Shown: positions 26,477 to 36,144 of the stretch, one piece after another
How positions within the stretch are numbered: the stretch's first letter is position 1
Layout of the letters: each line of letters begins with the position of its first letter
Assembly (NCBI GenBank): GCA_007361935.1
Contig: CP041667.1
Span: 1,578,501 to 1,642,500, forward strand
Length of the DNA stretch: 64,000 nt
From: Lachnospiraceae bacterium KGMB03038
GTDB lineage: Bacteria > Bacillota > Clostridia > Lachnospirales > Lachnospiraceae
Reading direction: 5' to 3'
Translations under genes and position numbers: made by a program
Notes under the pieces: generated by a model
The model's input: only the letters and a program-made list of their open reading frames with translations
The model's database searches: none
Told to the model about the DNA's origin: nothing

Positions 26477-27022
26477 ATGAATGTGCTGGTAGTAGTAGAC
26501 ATGCAGAATGATTTTATTGACGGAGCGCTTGGTACGGAAGAAGCGAAAGCGATTGTCCCTAAGGTAGCCAAGAAGATTGAAGATTTCGATGGAGTGATCC
26601 TTTATACCAGGGATACCCATGAAGGAAATTATCTGGATACCCAAGAGGGAAAACAGCTGCCAGTGACGCATTGCATCCGGGGAAGTGAGGGGTGGCAGCT
26701 TGCGCCTCAGATCCAGAAAACGGCAGAAGAGGATCGGATTATTGATAAACCTTCTTTTGGAAGTGTGGATCTATGTTATACGATCAATGAAGAACTGTTG
26801 GATGAGGAAGCGATGGCGAGAGGAGAAGTGGTGGATTCCGTCACTTTAGTAGGGCTGTGTACAGACATCTGTGTAATCTCCAACGCAATCCTTCTTAAGG
26901 CGTTTCTGCCGGAGGTTCCGGTCATCGTGGATGCCGCCTGCTGCGCGGGGGTAACGCCCCAAAGCCATAGGAATGCTTTGGAGGCTATGAAGATGTGCCA
27001 GATTCAGATAGAGAATGAGTAA
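26477..27022 (+). CDS. Isochorismatase-family hydrolase, nicotinamidase-like, 181 aa
   Basis: Cysteine hydrolase fold with triad Asp8 (VVDMQNDF), Lys91 (DKPSFGS) and Cys132 (GLCTDICV). Asp46 and His48 (YTRDTHEGNY) with His65 (VTHCIRG) match the zinc site of nicotinamidases, which convert nicotinamide to nicotinate. PncA activity is therefore likely but not certain. It starts 27 bases after trpB with ribosome binding site GGAGGTGG. A terminator separates it from the convergent activase gene. Confidence 0.85.
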   Translation: MNVLVVVDMQNDFIDGALGTEEAKAIVPKVAKKIEDFDGVILYTRDTHEGNYLDTQEGKQLPVTHCIRGSEGWQLAPQIQKTAEEDRIIDKPSFGSVDLCYTINEELLDEEAMARGEVVDSVTLVGLCTDICVISNAILLKAFLPEVPVIVDAACCAGVTPQSHRNALEAMKMCQIQIENE

Positions 27023-27035
27023 GCGAAAGAAAAGA

Positions 27036-27069
27036 AGGCGTACCCATGAGCGGTGCGCCTCCTTTTTTT
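27036..27069 (+). terminator. Terminator after the nicotinamidase-like gene
   Basis: AGGCGTACC (27036-27044) pairs with GGTGCGCCT (27052-27060), followed by CCTTTTTTT. Confidence 0.85.
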
Positions 27070-27113
27070 CTTTCTGCGATATCTTTTCTATGTATGCGTT
27101 TATTCGTAAGATT

Positions 27114-30100
27114 TTATGCGGTTTTCTCCGTTTTTCCTTCCTTCTTGGACTCGCCGCCCGCCAAATATCTGTCGGTCTTGCCGCTGTCGGCTTTGGTTCT
27201 GTCAGTCTCATGCGCGGAATCGGCTTTTTGCTGTGCCTTCAGATTCTTATTGGCGGTAGAAAGCATTAATTTCAAGCGGTTCAGCTGGTTGACTTCGCTG
27301 GCGCCCGGATCAAAGTCTATGGCTACGATATTAGACTCAGGGTAGAGCCTGCGCAGCTCCTTGATCACGCCTTTTCCTACCACATGGTTGGGCAGACATG
27401 CAAAAGGCTGGGTACAAACAATATTGGGAGCGCCGCTGTGGATCAGTTCCAGCATTTCCCCGGTCAAAAACCATCCTTCACCCGTCTGGTTGCCCAGAGA
27501 AACGATGTCGGAAGCTATTCGGCCCAATTCCCGGATATCCGCCGGCGGGTCGAAATGACGGCTGGCTTTGAACGCCTTTGTGGCGGGAGCCCGGAACCAT
27601 TCAACGGCCTTGATGCCCAAATTGCCGATAAAAGCTTTGGATTTCTTCATTCCCAGGTGGGAGACTTTAAAGTTCTGATTGTAGAAGCAATAGAGCAGGA
27701 AATCCAGAAGATCCGGCACTACAGCTTCCGCCCCTTCGCTTTCCAGCAGTTCTACCAGATAGTTATTGGCGGCGGGCAGGAATTTGACCAAAATCTCTCC
27801 TACTACGCCTACCCTTGGTTTCTTCACATCCAACAGTTCAATGTTATTGTCAAAATCAGCGATAATGTCCTGGCAGATCTTCTTGAATCTGCGCCTGGAG
27901 GGATGGGGAGAAGCGACAAATTCCTTGCATACCTTCTTCCATTTCTCGTGCATGGCGTTGACGGAACCAGGAACTGCTTCATAAGGACGCAGACGGTAAA
28001 CGCACTTCATGAAAATATCTCCGAATACCGCCGCGTACAGTCCGCGCAAGACGAGAGACGGAGTGATCTTAAAGCCCGGATTGCCTTCCAGTCCGCTCAA
28101 GTTGATGGAGATGACTGGAATATGTCCATAGCCGGCTTTCTTCAAAGCCCGGCGGATGAATCCTATGTAGTTGGAAGCCCGGCAGCCGCCGCCAGTCTGG
28201 CTGATGATAACGGCAATCTTGTCGGTGTCGTATTTCCCGGACAGGATAGCCTCCATGATCTGGCCGACTACCATAAGGGAAGGATAGCAGGCGTCATTAT
28301 TTACATATTTCAATCCTACATCTACGGCCTGCTTATTGTCATTCGGCAGTACCTCCACATGATAGCCGGAAGCGTTGAAAGCAGGCTCTAAAAGCTCGAA
28401 ATGGATCGGCGACATCTGGGGACATAGGATCGTATATTCCCTGCGCATCTCTTTGGTAAAAGGCACCTTTGTGATGGCGGAAGAGTGGATCTCTCTCTTT
28501 TCCTTGCGCTGGTCCCTGACACGGATGGCGGCCAGAAGAGAGCGTACCCGAATCCTGGCGGCGCCCAGGTTGTTTACCTCATCGATCTTCAGGGAGGTGT
28601 AGATCTTGTCTGAGTTATTCAAAATCTCAGCCACCTGATCTGTAGTAACGGCGTCCAGTCCACAGCCAAAGGAATTGAGCTGGATCAGATCTAGATTTTC
28701 CCTGGTTTTCACAAAGTTAGCGGCGGCATAAAGCCGGGAATGGTACATCCACTGGTCCATGACGTTTAGCGGCCGCTCTACCGGATGGAGGTGAGAGATG
28801 GAATCCTCTGTCAAGACCGCTACGTTGTAGGAGTTGACCAGTTCCGGGAGCCCATGGTTGACCTCCGGGTCGATGTGATAGGGACGTCCGGCCAGGACGA
28901 TTCCCCGGTTGCCGGTCTCATCCAGATATTTCAGTGTTTCTTCCCCTTTCGTCCGCATATCCTGGCGGCAGGATTCCAATTCTGCCCAGGCATCGTGGAC
29001 CGCGGCCTTGATCTCGCCGGCGGAAAGAGAGAACTTCTGGGAAAGTTCTTCCACTAACCGGTAGGCGATGGTCTCCTCGCTGGCGAAAGAAAGGAACGGA
29101 TGGATGAAATCCACCTCTCCATTGACGATGGCGTCAATGTTGTTCTTAATGTTCTCCGGGTAGGAGGTGACGATCGGGCAGTTGTAGTGGTTGTTCGCAT
29201 CCGCGAATTCATTCCTCTCGTAAGGAATACTTGGATAGAAAATATGCTTGACGCCCTGGTCGATCAGCCACTGGACATGTCCGTGAGCCAGCTTCGCCGG
29301 ATAACACTCAGATTCACTGGGGATGGACTCTATGCCAAGCTCGTAGATCTTCCTTGTGGAAGCCGGAGAAAGGACCACAGAGAATCCAAGCTTTGTGAAG
29401 AAGGTAAACCAGAAAGGATAGTTCTCATACATGTTCAGAACACGGGGAAGCCCGATGGCTCCTCTGGCGGCTTCTTCTTCAGTCAAAGGCGTGTAGTCAA
29501 AATACCGTTTTAGTTTATACGCAAACAGGTTCGGCAGTTTATTTTCGGTCTTTTCTTTGCCAAGGCCCCGTTCGCAGCGGTTGCCGGTGATAAAACGACG
29601 CCCGCCGCTGAAATGATTGATGGTCAGACGGCAGTTGTTGGTACACCCTTTACATTTGGTCATGGTGGTAGAGTACTCTAAGGCTTCGATATCTTCAATG
29701 GAAAGCATGGTGGTGCCTTCGCATTCTGTATACCGCTCCCTTGCGATCAAAGCGGCGCCAAAAGCCCCCATGATACCGGCGATATCCGGTCGGATAGCCT
29801 GGCAGTCAGCGATTTTTTCAAAGCTTCGGAGAACCGCGTTGTTGTAGAAGGTCCCTCCCTGGACAACAATATGCCGGCCAAGTTCAGAGGCGTCTGATAC
29901 TTTGATGACCTTAAACAAGGCGTTTTTAATGACAGAGTAGGCAAGCCCGGCGGAAATGTCCGCCACAGACGCTCCCTCTTTCTGCGCCTGTTTCACCTTG
30001 GAATTCATAAATACGGTACAGCGGGTCCCCAGGTCAATAGGATTCCCGGCAAACAGCGCTTCATGGGCAAAGTCCTCTACTGAATAATTCAGGGACTTAG

Positions 30101-31475
30101 CGAAAGTCTCGATAAAAGAACCGCAGCCGGAAGAGCAGGCCTCGTTGAGCTGGACACTGTCTACCGTATGATTTTTGATCTTGATGCATTTCATATCCTG
30201 GCCGCCGATATCCAGGATGCAGTCCACGTCCGGGTCAAAGAAGGACGCGGCGTAATAGTGGGCGATCGTCTCTACTTCTCCTTCATCCAGAAGCAGGGCG
30301 GCCTTGATAAGAGCCTCACCGTATCCGGTGGAGCAGGAATGAACGATCTCCACATCCTCAGGCAGTCTGCTGTATATGTCTTTGATGGCGGAAATAGTGG
30401 TGCCCAGCGGATCTCCTTCGTTATTTTGATAGAAGGAGTACAGCAGGGTGCCGTCTTCGCCTACCAGAGCGGCTTTGGTGGTGGTAGAACCGGCATCGAT
30501 CCCCAGAAATGCTTTTCCCTTATAGGTGGCAAGATCCTTGATCGGAACCTGATGCTGGTCATGTCTTTCTTTGAATTCCTGATATTCCGCCTCGCTGGCG
30601 AAAAGAGGTTCCATACGGTCCACTTCAAATTCCATTTTGATCCGCCCTTCCAGACGCTGCTGCATCTCCTGAAGAGCCACATCCAGAGTTTTCTCGGAAT
30701 TTAAAGCAGAACCAATGGCCGCAAACAAATGGGAATGATTGGGAGCAATGGTATGCTCGTCGTCTAATTTCAGAGTGCGGACAAAGGCCTCGCGAAGCTC
30801 GGAAAGGAAATGAAGAGGTCCTCCCAAAAACGCCACATGGCCCCGAATCGGCTTCCCGCAGGCCAGACCGCTGATGGTCTGGTTGACAACTGCCTGGAAG
30901 ATGGAGGCGGCCAAGTCTTCTTTGGCGGCTCCATCGTTGATCAGGGGCTGGATGTCAGATTTGGCGAACACGCCGCAGCGGGCGGCGATAGAATAAAGGG
31001 CCTTATAATTCTTGGCATATTCGTTCAGACCAGAAGCATCGGTCTGGAGCAGAGAGGCCATCTGATCGATGAAAGAACCGGTTCCTCCGGCGCACACGCC
31101 GTTCATCCGCTGTTCTACATTGCCGCCTTCAAAGTAGATGATCTTGGCATCTTCGCCTCCAAGCTCAATGGCAACATCAGTCTGAGGCGCGTAATCCTGG
31201 AGGGCGGTGGATACGGCAATGACCTCCTGCACGAAAGGAACGCCTAAGTGTTTGGCCAAGGTAAGGCCTCCCGAACCGGTAATGACCGGAGATACATGGA
31301 TCGCGCCTAATTTATAGATTGCCCGGCCAAGAAGGTCGGACAAAGTTTCCTGGATATTGGCAAAATGTCTTTCATAATCGGAAAACACCACCTCGTTTTC
31401 ATTATCTAAAATGGCGATTTTAACCGTGGTGGAGCCAATATCAATTCCCAGGGTATATAGTTCTTTTTGAATCAT
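27114..31475 (-). CDS. Giant 2-hydroxyacyl-CoA dehydratase activase-related protein, 1453 aa
   Basis: Fusion of two BcrAD/BadFG-type ASKHA ATPase domains, a DUF2229 domain and an HgdB-like region. ASKHA 1 starts LGIDIGSTTVKIAIL (about 8-22) with GVCAGGTGSFIDQM for the iron-sulfur ligand region; ASKHA 2 starts FLGIDAGSTTTKAAL near 320 with ACSSGCGSFIE. A cysteine cluster KCKGCTNNC lies near 607, then DUF2229 from about 680, and an HgdB-like part from about 1010. The last 60 residues are charged and low-complexity. Such proteins are common in Clostridia; activases normally reduce a dehydratase using ATP and a [4Fe-4S] cluster, but the client here is unknown. It has its own ribosome binding site (AAGGAG). 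Confidence 0.92.
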   Translation of the reverse strand: MIQKELYTLGIDIGSTTVKIAILDNENEVVFSDYERHFANIQETLSDLLGRAIYKLGAIHVSPVITGSGGLTLAKHLGVPFVQEVIAVSTALQDYAPQTDVAIELGGEDAKIIYFEGGNVEQRMNGVCAGGTGSFIDQMASLLQTDASGLNEYAKNYKALYSIAARCGVFAKSDIQPLINDGAAKEDLAASIFQAVVNQTISGLACGKPIRGHVAFLGGPLHFLSELREAFVRTLKLDDEHTIAPNHSHLFAAIGSALNSEKTLDVALQEMQQRLEGRIKMEFEVDRMEPLFASEAEYQEFKERHDQHQVPIKDLATYKGKAFLGIDAGSTTTKAALVGEDGTLLYSFYQNNEGDPLGTTISAIKDIYSRLPEDVEIVHSCSTGYGEALIKAALLLDEGEVETIAHYYAASFFDPDVDCILDIGGQDMKCIKIKNHTVDSVQLNEACSSGCGSFIETFAKSLNYSVEDFAHEALFAGNPIDLGTRCTVFMNSKVKQAQKEGASVADISAGLAYSVIKNALFKVIKVSDASELGRHIVVQGGTFYNNAVLRSFEKIADCQAIRPDIAGIMGAFGAALIARERYTECEGTTMLSIEDIEALEYSTTMTKCKGCTNNCRLTINHFSGGRRFITGNRCERGLGKEKTENKLPNLFAYKLKRYFDYTPLTEEEAARGAIGLPRVLNMYENYPFWFTFFTKLGFSVVLSPASTRKIYELGIESIPSESECYPAKLAHGHVQWLIDQGVKHIFYPSIPYERNEFADANNHYNCPIVTSYPENIKNNIDAIVNGEVDFIHPFLSFASEETIAYRLVEELSQKFSLSAGEIKAAVHDAWAELESCRQDMRTKGEETLKYLDETGNRGIVLAGRPYHIDPEVNHGLPELVNSYNVAVLTEDSISHLHPVERPLNVMDQWMYHSRLYAAANFVKTRENLDLIQLNSFGCGLDAVTTDQVAEILNNSDKIYTSLKIDEVNNLGAARIRVRSLLAAIRVRDQRKEKREIHSSAITKVPFTKEMRREYTILCPQMSPIHFELLEPAFNASGYHVEVLPNDNKQAVDVGLKYVNNDACYPSLMVVGQIMEAILSGKYDTDKIAVIISQTGGGCRASNYIGFIRRALKKAGYGHIPVISINLSGLEGNPGFKITPSLVLRGLYAAVFGDIFMKCVYRLRPYEAVPGSVNAMHEKWKKVCKEFVASPHPSRRRFKKICQDIIADFDNNIELLDVKKPRVGVVGEILVKFLPAANNYLVELLESEGAEAVVPDLLDFLLYCFYNQNFKVSHLGMKKSKAFIGNLGIKAVEWFRAPATKAFKASRHFDPPADIRELGRIASDIVSLGNQTGEGWFLTGEMLELIHSGAPNIVCTQPFACLPNHVVGKGVIKELRRLYPESNIVAIDFDPGASEVNQLNRLKLMLSTANKNLKAQQKADSAHETDRTKADSGKTDRYLAGGESKKEGKTEKTA

Positions 31476-31646
31476 AACTGAAACTCCTTATACAATAAAT
31501 CTATGAATCTCTTCTTATTAAATGTATGCCGCGTTTTTGCAACACGTAACATTATACGACAAAAAAAAAGAAATGACAATTCACAAAATATAAAAAAGCA
31601 TAAAGAAATTGTTAAGATGGCTGAGAAGAAAAAAGGAGCGGCTGAA

Positions 31647-31675
31647 TTGACAAACATAGCCTGAAACGGTAGAAT
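31647..31675 (+). promoter_or_regulatory. Promoter of the rhomboid-like gene
   Basis: TTGACA (31647-31652) and TAGAAT (31670-31675) are spaced by 17 bases, so transcription starts after 31680 and the gene must start at 31716 rather than upstream. Confidence 0.75.
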
Positions 31676-31715
31676 GACTACAGTGCTACATTACAAAAAA
31701 TCAGGGAGTGAATCT

Positions 31716-32585
31716 ATGAACTGGCTAAGTAAACTGGAACGTAAATTTGGCAGATACGCCATACCCAATCTGATGACCTATATTGTGATCTTATACGGAG
31801 TCGGATTTGTCTTGGATATGATCAATCCGACGTTTTATTCGGCTTATCTCAGCCTGGATGCCCAGGCGATCCTGCATGGACAGATCTGGCGGATCGTTAC
31901 CTTTATCATCCAGCCGCCTTCCGGCAATCTGATCTGGCTTCTGCTGGCTTTATACCTCTATTATTTCATTGGAAAACAGCTGGAAATGGCCTGGGGTGCC
32001 TTTCGGTTCAACCTGTATTTATTCGCGGGGATTATATTCCATGCTCTTGCGGCGATCCTGGCTTATCTTGTGACGGGAGTGAGCCTCCATCTGGGGACCA
32101 CGTACCTGAATATGTCGCTGTTCCTGGTGTTCGCGGCCCTGTATCCAGACGTGCAGTTTTTGCTGTATTTCTTTATCCCTGTGAAGGCGAAATGGCTGGC
32201 CTGGCTGGATGTGATCTTTTTCCTCTATGGGATCCTGCAGGCGTTTCTGCCGGCCTACGGAGGAGGCGTATACGGCGCCTACTATCAGGCGAATGCTCTT
32301 GCGGCCGCGGTTTCTCTGCTGAACTTTGTGATCTTTTTCTTCGGGTCCAGGACAGGGAAGGCTTATTCGCCCAAACAGATGCGGCGTAAAAGAGAATTTC
32401 AGAAGAATGTCCAAAGGGCGTCCCGCCCCGTTAATTCATATCCTAATGGGGCGAAACATCGCTGCGCCGTATGCGGGAGGACGGAATTGGATGATCCAAA
32501 TCTGGAATTCAGGTATTGCTCGAAATGCAATGGAAATTATGAATATTGTCAAGATCATTTGTTTACACATACACATGTAAAGTGA
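31716..32585 (+). CDS. Rhomboid-like membrane protein with C-terminal Cys/His tail, 289 aa
   Basis: Six predicted membrane segments in a rhomboid/Der1-like arrangement (TYIVILYG, IWRIVTFIIQP, LYLYYFIGKQLEMAWG). The rhomboid serine protease motif GxSG is absent; the matching position reads LNMSLFLVF, so it is probably not a protease. The C-terminal tail (about 245-289) has CAVC, CSKC and YCQDH with THTH, which could bind zinc. The start ATG 31716 has AGGGAG upstream. It ends 11 bases before pyk and may be cotranscribed with it. Confidence 0.82.
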   Translation: MNWLSKLERKFGRYAIPNLMTYIVILYGVGFVLDMINPTFYSAYLSLDAQAILHGQIWRIVTFIIQPPSGNLIWLLLALYLYYFIGKQLEMAWGAFRFNLYLFAGIIFHALAAILAYLVTGVSLHLGTTYLNMSLFLVFAALYPDVQFLLYFFIPVKAKWLAWLDVIFFLYGILQAFLPAYGGGVYGAYYQANALAAAVSLLNFVIFFFGSRTGKAYSPKQMRRKREFQKNVQRASRPVNSYPNGAKHRCAVCGRTELDDPNLEFRYCSKCNGNYEYCQDHLFTHTHVK

Positions 32586-32596
32586 GAGGAGAAAAA

Positions 32597-34033
32597 ATGA
32601 AGAAAACAAAAATTGTATGTACTATGGGACCAAGAAGTGACGACGAAGATATCATGAGGGCGCTGGTCAGGGAAGGAATGGACGTGGCCCGGTTCAACTT
32701 CTCCCATGGAGACCATGAGGAACAAAAAAACCGTATGGATATGCTGAAACGGATCCGGGAGGAAGAAAAGAAACCCATCGCGATCCTTTTGGACACGAAA
32801 GGGCCGGAGATCCGTACGGGAGTGCTGAAAGATGGGAAAAAAGTCAATCTGCAGACAGGAGATGAATTTGTCCTGACCACTCAGAAGATCGAAGGAGACG
32901 AGAAGAAAGTTTCAATCACCTATGAGGGGCTGGTAGAGGATGTCCAAGTGGGAACCATTATCCTGGTGGACGATGGACTGATCGGCCTTAAAGTAAAAGC
33001 GAAATGGGAGGATGAGATCGTCTGCCAGGTAGTCAACGGAGGGGAACTTGGGGAGCGCAAAGGCGTCAACGTGCCCAATGTTCCGGTGCGGCTTCCGGCG
33101 ATCACGGAAAAAGACCGGGAAGACCTGCGGTTTGGCGTAGAACAGGGAATTGATTTTATTGCGGCTTCCTTTGTAAGAAACGCAGAATGTATCCTGGAGA
33201 TCAAAGCGTTCTTAAAAGAGTGCGGGGCCCCCTATATACCGATCATTGCCAAGATTGAGAACGCGGAGGGGATCAAGAACATCGATGAGATCATCCGCTG
33301 CGCGGACGGAATCATGGTTGCCAGAGGCGATCTGGGGGTAGAGATTCCGGCGGAGGAAGTTCCCTATCTTCAGAAAATGATCATCCAGCGCTGCAATGAT
33401 AATTATAAACCGGTGATCACGGCCACCCAGATGCTGGATTCTATGATCCGCAATCCTCGTCCTACCCGCGCGGAGGTGACAGATGTGGCCAACGCGGTAT
33501 ATGACGGAACGGATGCAGTCATGCTTTCCGGCGAGACCGCTCAGGGGAAATATCCGGTGGAGGCGCTGCAGATGATGGTCCACATTGTGGAAAATACAGA
33601 AAAGCATTTGGATTATGATCTCATCCTGAAACAGGCAGAGGAACATCGGATGAAGAGCGTATCCAGCGCGCTGGCCCATGCCACAGTGTCCACTGCCGGC
33701 AATCTGCGGGCGAAATGTATCATTGCGCCTTCTATGTCAGGGGCTACGGCAAGAGTTGTATCGAAATTCAAACCAAAGACGGAGATCATCGGCGTCAGCC
33801 CCAATGAAAGGACGCTGCGCAGGATGCAGATCTATTGGGGCGTGCGGCCGCTGAAATCTGTACAGGTATATACAACGGAAGATATCTGCAACAGCGCAAT
33901 CGAATTGGTCTGCGCGAAACAACTGGCAGAAGCCGGAGACGTTGTAGTGCTGACAGCGGGAATCCCTTCGCCGCATGTAAGCGGACAGGGATCAGGCTTC
34001 AGCAATATGATGCGGATTGCCGTGGTGGATTGA
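32597..34033 (+). CDS. pyk: Pyruvate kinase, 478 aa
   Basis: Last step of glycolysis, PEP plus ADP to pyruvate plus ATP. It begins MKKTKIVCTMGP and has the substrate and ADP sites in FNFSHG, the active-site signature IIAKIENAEGI (near 218-228) with the catalytic lysine, and the TRAEVTDVANAVYDGTDA segment. The C-terminal allosteric domain is present; the extra PEP-utiliser domain found in some Bacilli is not. ATG 32597 has GAGAGGAG upstream and the earlier in-frame ATG at 32546 lies in the preceding gene. Confidence 0.98.
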   Translation: MKKTKIVCTMGPRSDDEDIMRALVREGMDVARFNFSHGDHEEQKNRMDMLKRIREEEKKPIAILLDTKGPEIRTGVLKDGKKVNLQTGDEFVLTTQKIEGDEKKVSITYEGLVEDVQVGTIILVDDGLIGLKVKAKWEDEIVCQVVNGGELGERKGVNVPNVPVRLPAITEKDREDLRFGVEQGIDFIAASFVRNAECILEIKAFLKECGAPYIPIIAKIENAEGIKNIDEIIRCADGIMVARGDLGVEIPAEEVPYLQKMIIQRCNDNYKPVITATQMLDSMIRNPRPTRAEVTDVANAVYDGTDAVMLSGETAQGKYPVEALQMMVHIVENTEKHLDYDLILKQAEEHRMKSVSSALAHATVSTAGNLRAKCIIAPSMSGATARVVSKFKPKTEIIGVSPNERTLRRMQIYWGVRPLKSVQVYTTEDICNSAIELVCAKQLAEAGDVVVLTAGIPSPHVSGQGSGFSNMMRIAVVD

Positions 34034-34052
34034 TCTTTTCCCGCCTGATGTA

Positions 34053-34081
34053 TTGACAGAAAGAATTGGTTGATTTATAGT
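34053..34081 (+). promoter_or_regulatory. Promoter of the trmB-lysA unit
   Basis: TTGACA (34053-34058) and TATAGT (34076-34081) are spaced by 17 bases. Confidence 0.75.
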
Positions 34082-34124
34082 GTTTCTGTAAAGAACTACT
34101 AACAGAGCGAAAGAGGACTGTAAA

Positions 34125-34841
34125 ATGGAAAGCAACGCATTCGCGGAACGATTAACAGAATTCGGGCTGACCCGCCAGGAGGCATGCATCTACCAATGTC
34201 TTCTCACGGAAGGGAAGACCACAGGTTATGAAGTGGCAAAGCAGATCGGCATCTCCAGATCTAACGCCTATGGCTCTTTGGCCAGCATGACGGAGAAGGG
34301 AGCGGCTTATCTGGTGGAAGAAGGCAGCACGAGGAAATATGTTCCCGTGCCGCTGGAAGAATTCTGCCGCAACTGTATCCGCGGCCTGGAGAATTCCAGG
34401 GGGTGGCTTCTGAAGCATAAACCTACAGAGAAAGCCCATGTAGAAGGATATATTACGATCGAGGGAGACGCGAATATCCTGAACAAAGCCAAAAACCTTC
34501 TGGGAAAGGTAGAAGAGAGGGCCTACATTTCCTGTACCAGGAATTACCTTCTCCTTCTGGTGGAAGAGTTGGAAAAACTGACAGACGCCAGAAAAAAAGT
34601 GGTGATCGTAACGGACCAGCCGGTTAGTTTTAAGAATACCCGCGTATACGTGGGAGGACCCAGGGGAAGAGAAATTGGGATCATTACAGATTCCAAATAT
34701 GTGCTGACGGGAGAATATGGGGAGGGAAGCATCAACACCTGCCTGTATTCCGGACAGAAGAATTTTGTAGAACTCTATAAGCGAGCTCTGGCCAATGAGA
34801 TAAAACTTTTAGCAATACAGGAGGAAGACAAACGACCATGA
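34125..34841 (+). CDS. TrmB-family transcription regulator, 238 aa
   Basis: N-terminal winged-helix TrmB domain (about 8-75) with LTRQEACIYQCLLTEGKTTG and the recognition helix region ISRSNAYGSLASM. The C-terminal half resembles a ligand-sensing domain (YITIEGDANILNKAKNLL; VIVTDQPV). TrmB regulators are best known for sugar-dependent control. Its stop overlaps the lysA start (ATGA), so it is coupled to lysA and could be a local regulator of it; the ligand is unknown. Confidence 0.85.
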   Translation: MESNAFAERLTEFGLTRQEACIYQCLLTEGKTTGYEVAKQIGISRSNAYGSLASMTEKGAAYLVEEGSTRKYVPVPLEEFCRNCIRGLENSRGWLLKHKPTEKAHVEGYITIEGDANILNKAKNLLGKVEERAYISCTRNYLLLLVEELEKLTDARKKVVIVTDQPVSFKNTRVYVGGPRGREIGIITDSKYVLTGEYGEGSINTCLYSGQKNFVELYKRALANEIKLLAIQEEDKRP

Positions 34842-36109
34842 AAAAAGAGCCATTTGTTACCAAGACACGGTTAGAAGAAATTGTTAAAGAATACCCGACG
34901 CCGTTCCATCTCTATGATGAGAAAGGGATCCGCAGGAATATGGAAGCTCTGAGGGATGCTTTCGCGTGGAATCCGGGATATAAGGAATATTTTGCGGTAA
35001 AGGCAACGCCCAATCCGTTTTTGATCAATATTTTGCGGGAATATGGCTGCGGCTGTGACTGTTCTTCCTATACAGAGCTTATGCTTTCTGAAGCGATCGG
35101 GGCGGTAGGGGAAGACATCATGTTTTCCTCCAATGATACGCCGGCGGAAGAATTTGTCTATGCGGATAAACTGGGCGCGATCATTAACCTGGATGATATC
35201 ACCCATATTGACTTCCTGGAGAAAGCTATAGGAAAGATCCCGGAGACTATCAGCTGTCGATTCAATCCGGGCGGTCTTTTTAAGATCAGCAATGACATTA
35301 TGGACAATCCGGGAGACGCCAAATACGGAATGACGAAAGAGCAGCTTTTTGAAGCCTTCAAGATCTTGAAGCAGAAAGGGGCCAAAGAGTTTGGCATACA
35401 CGCGTTCCTGGCCAGCAACACAGTGACCAATGAATACTATCCTATGCTGGCGAAGATTTTATTTGAGGTAGCGGTAGAACTCCAAAAGGAGACGGGAGCT
35501 CATATCAAATTCATCAACTTATCTGGCGGTATCGGGATTCCTTACCGGCCGGATCAGGAACCAAATGATATCCGCATTATTGGAAATGGTGTGCGCAGAG
35601 TTTATGAGGAAGTTCTGGAGCCGGCGGGAATGGGAGATGTAGCTCTCTATACGGAGCTGGGACGGTTTATGCTGGGACCATACGGCTGTCTGGTGACCAG
35701 AGCGATCCATGAAAAGCATACATACAAGGAGTATGTGGGTGTGGACGCGTGCGCGGTAAACTTGATGCGTCCGGCTATGTATGGAGCTTATCATCATATC
35801 ACTGTTATGGGAAAAGAAAATCTCCCCTGCGACCACAAGTATGATATCACAGGTTCTCTTTGTGAGAATAACGATAAGTTTGCCATCGACCGAATGCTGC
35901 CAAAGATTGAAAAAGGCGATCTTTTGGTGATTCATGACACAGGGGCCCATGGATTCTCTATGGGATATAATTATAATGGGAAATTAAGATCTGCCGAAGT
36001 GCTTCTGAGGGAGGACGGGAACACGGAGCTGATCCGCAGAGCAGAGACGCCGGCAGATTATTTTGCCACCTTTGATTGCTTTGAGATTGGGAAAAAACTG
36101 ATCGACTAA
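34838..36109 (+). CDS. lysA: Diaminopimelate decarboxylase-family protein, 423 aa
   Basis: Fold-type III PLP decarboxylase. The PLP lysine is K55 in YFAVKATPNP; other family marks are NLSGGIGIPYRP and GRFMLGPYGCLV. The residue GAHGFSMGYNYNG near the C-terminus corresponds to the DAP-type substrate Tyr-containing segment. It probably makes lysine from meso-diaminopimelate. Length is typical. Because the Orn/Lys/Arg/DAP decarboxylase group is mixed, the precise substrate is very probable rather than certain. It overlaps trmB by 4 bases. Confidence 0.88.
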   Translation: MKKEPFVTKTRLEEIVKEYPTPFHLYDEKGIRRNMEALRDAFAWNPGYKEYFAVKATPNPFLINILREYGCGCDCSSYTELMLSEAIGAVGEDIMFSSNDTPAEEFVYADKLGAIINLDDITHIDFLEKAIGKIPETISCRFNPGGLFKISNDIMDNPGDAKYGMTKEQLFEAFKILKQKGAKEFGIHAFLASNTVTNEYYPMLAKILFEVAVELQKETGAHIKFINLSGGIGIPYRPDQEPNDIRIIGNGVRRVYEEVLEPAGMGDVALYTELGRFMLGPYGCLVTRAIHEKHTYKEYVGVDACAVNLMRPAMYGAYHHITVMGKENLPCDHKYDITGSLCENNDKFAIDRMLPKIEKGDLLVIHDTGAHGFSMGYNYNGKLRSAEVLLREDGNTELIRRAETPADYFATFDCFEIGKKLID

Positions 36110-36144
36110 GAAATAAAAAATATAAAAATGAGGAGGGAAAAGAA

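Noticed and set aside
27384..28391. Open frame of 335 aa on the plus strand
   Set aside because: Lies opposite the 1453-aa activase protein and has no own signals or motifs.
32546..32596. Earlier start for pyk
   Set aside because: Lies inside the preceding gene; the usual pyruvate kinase N-terminus begins at 32597.
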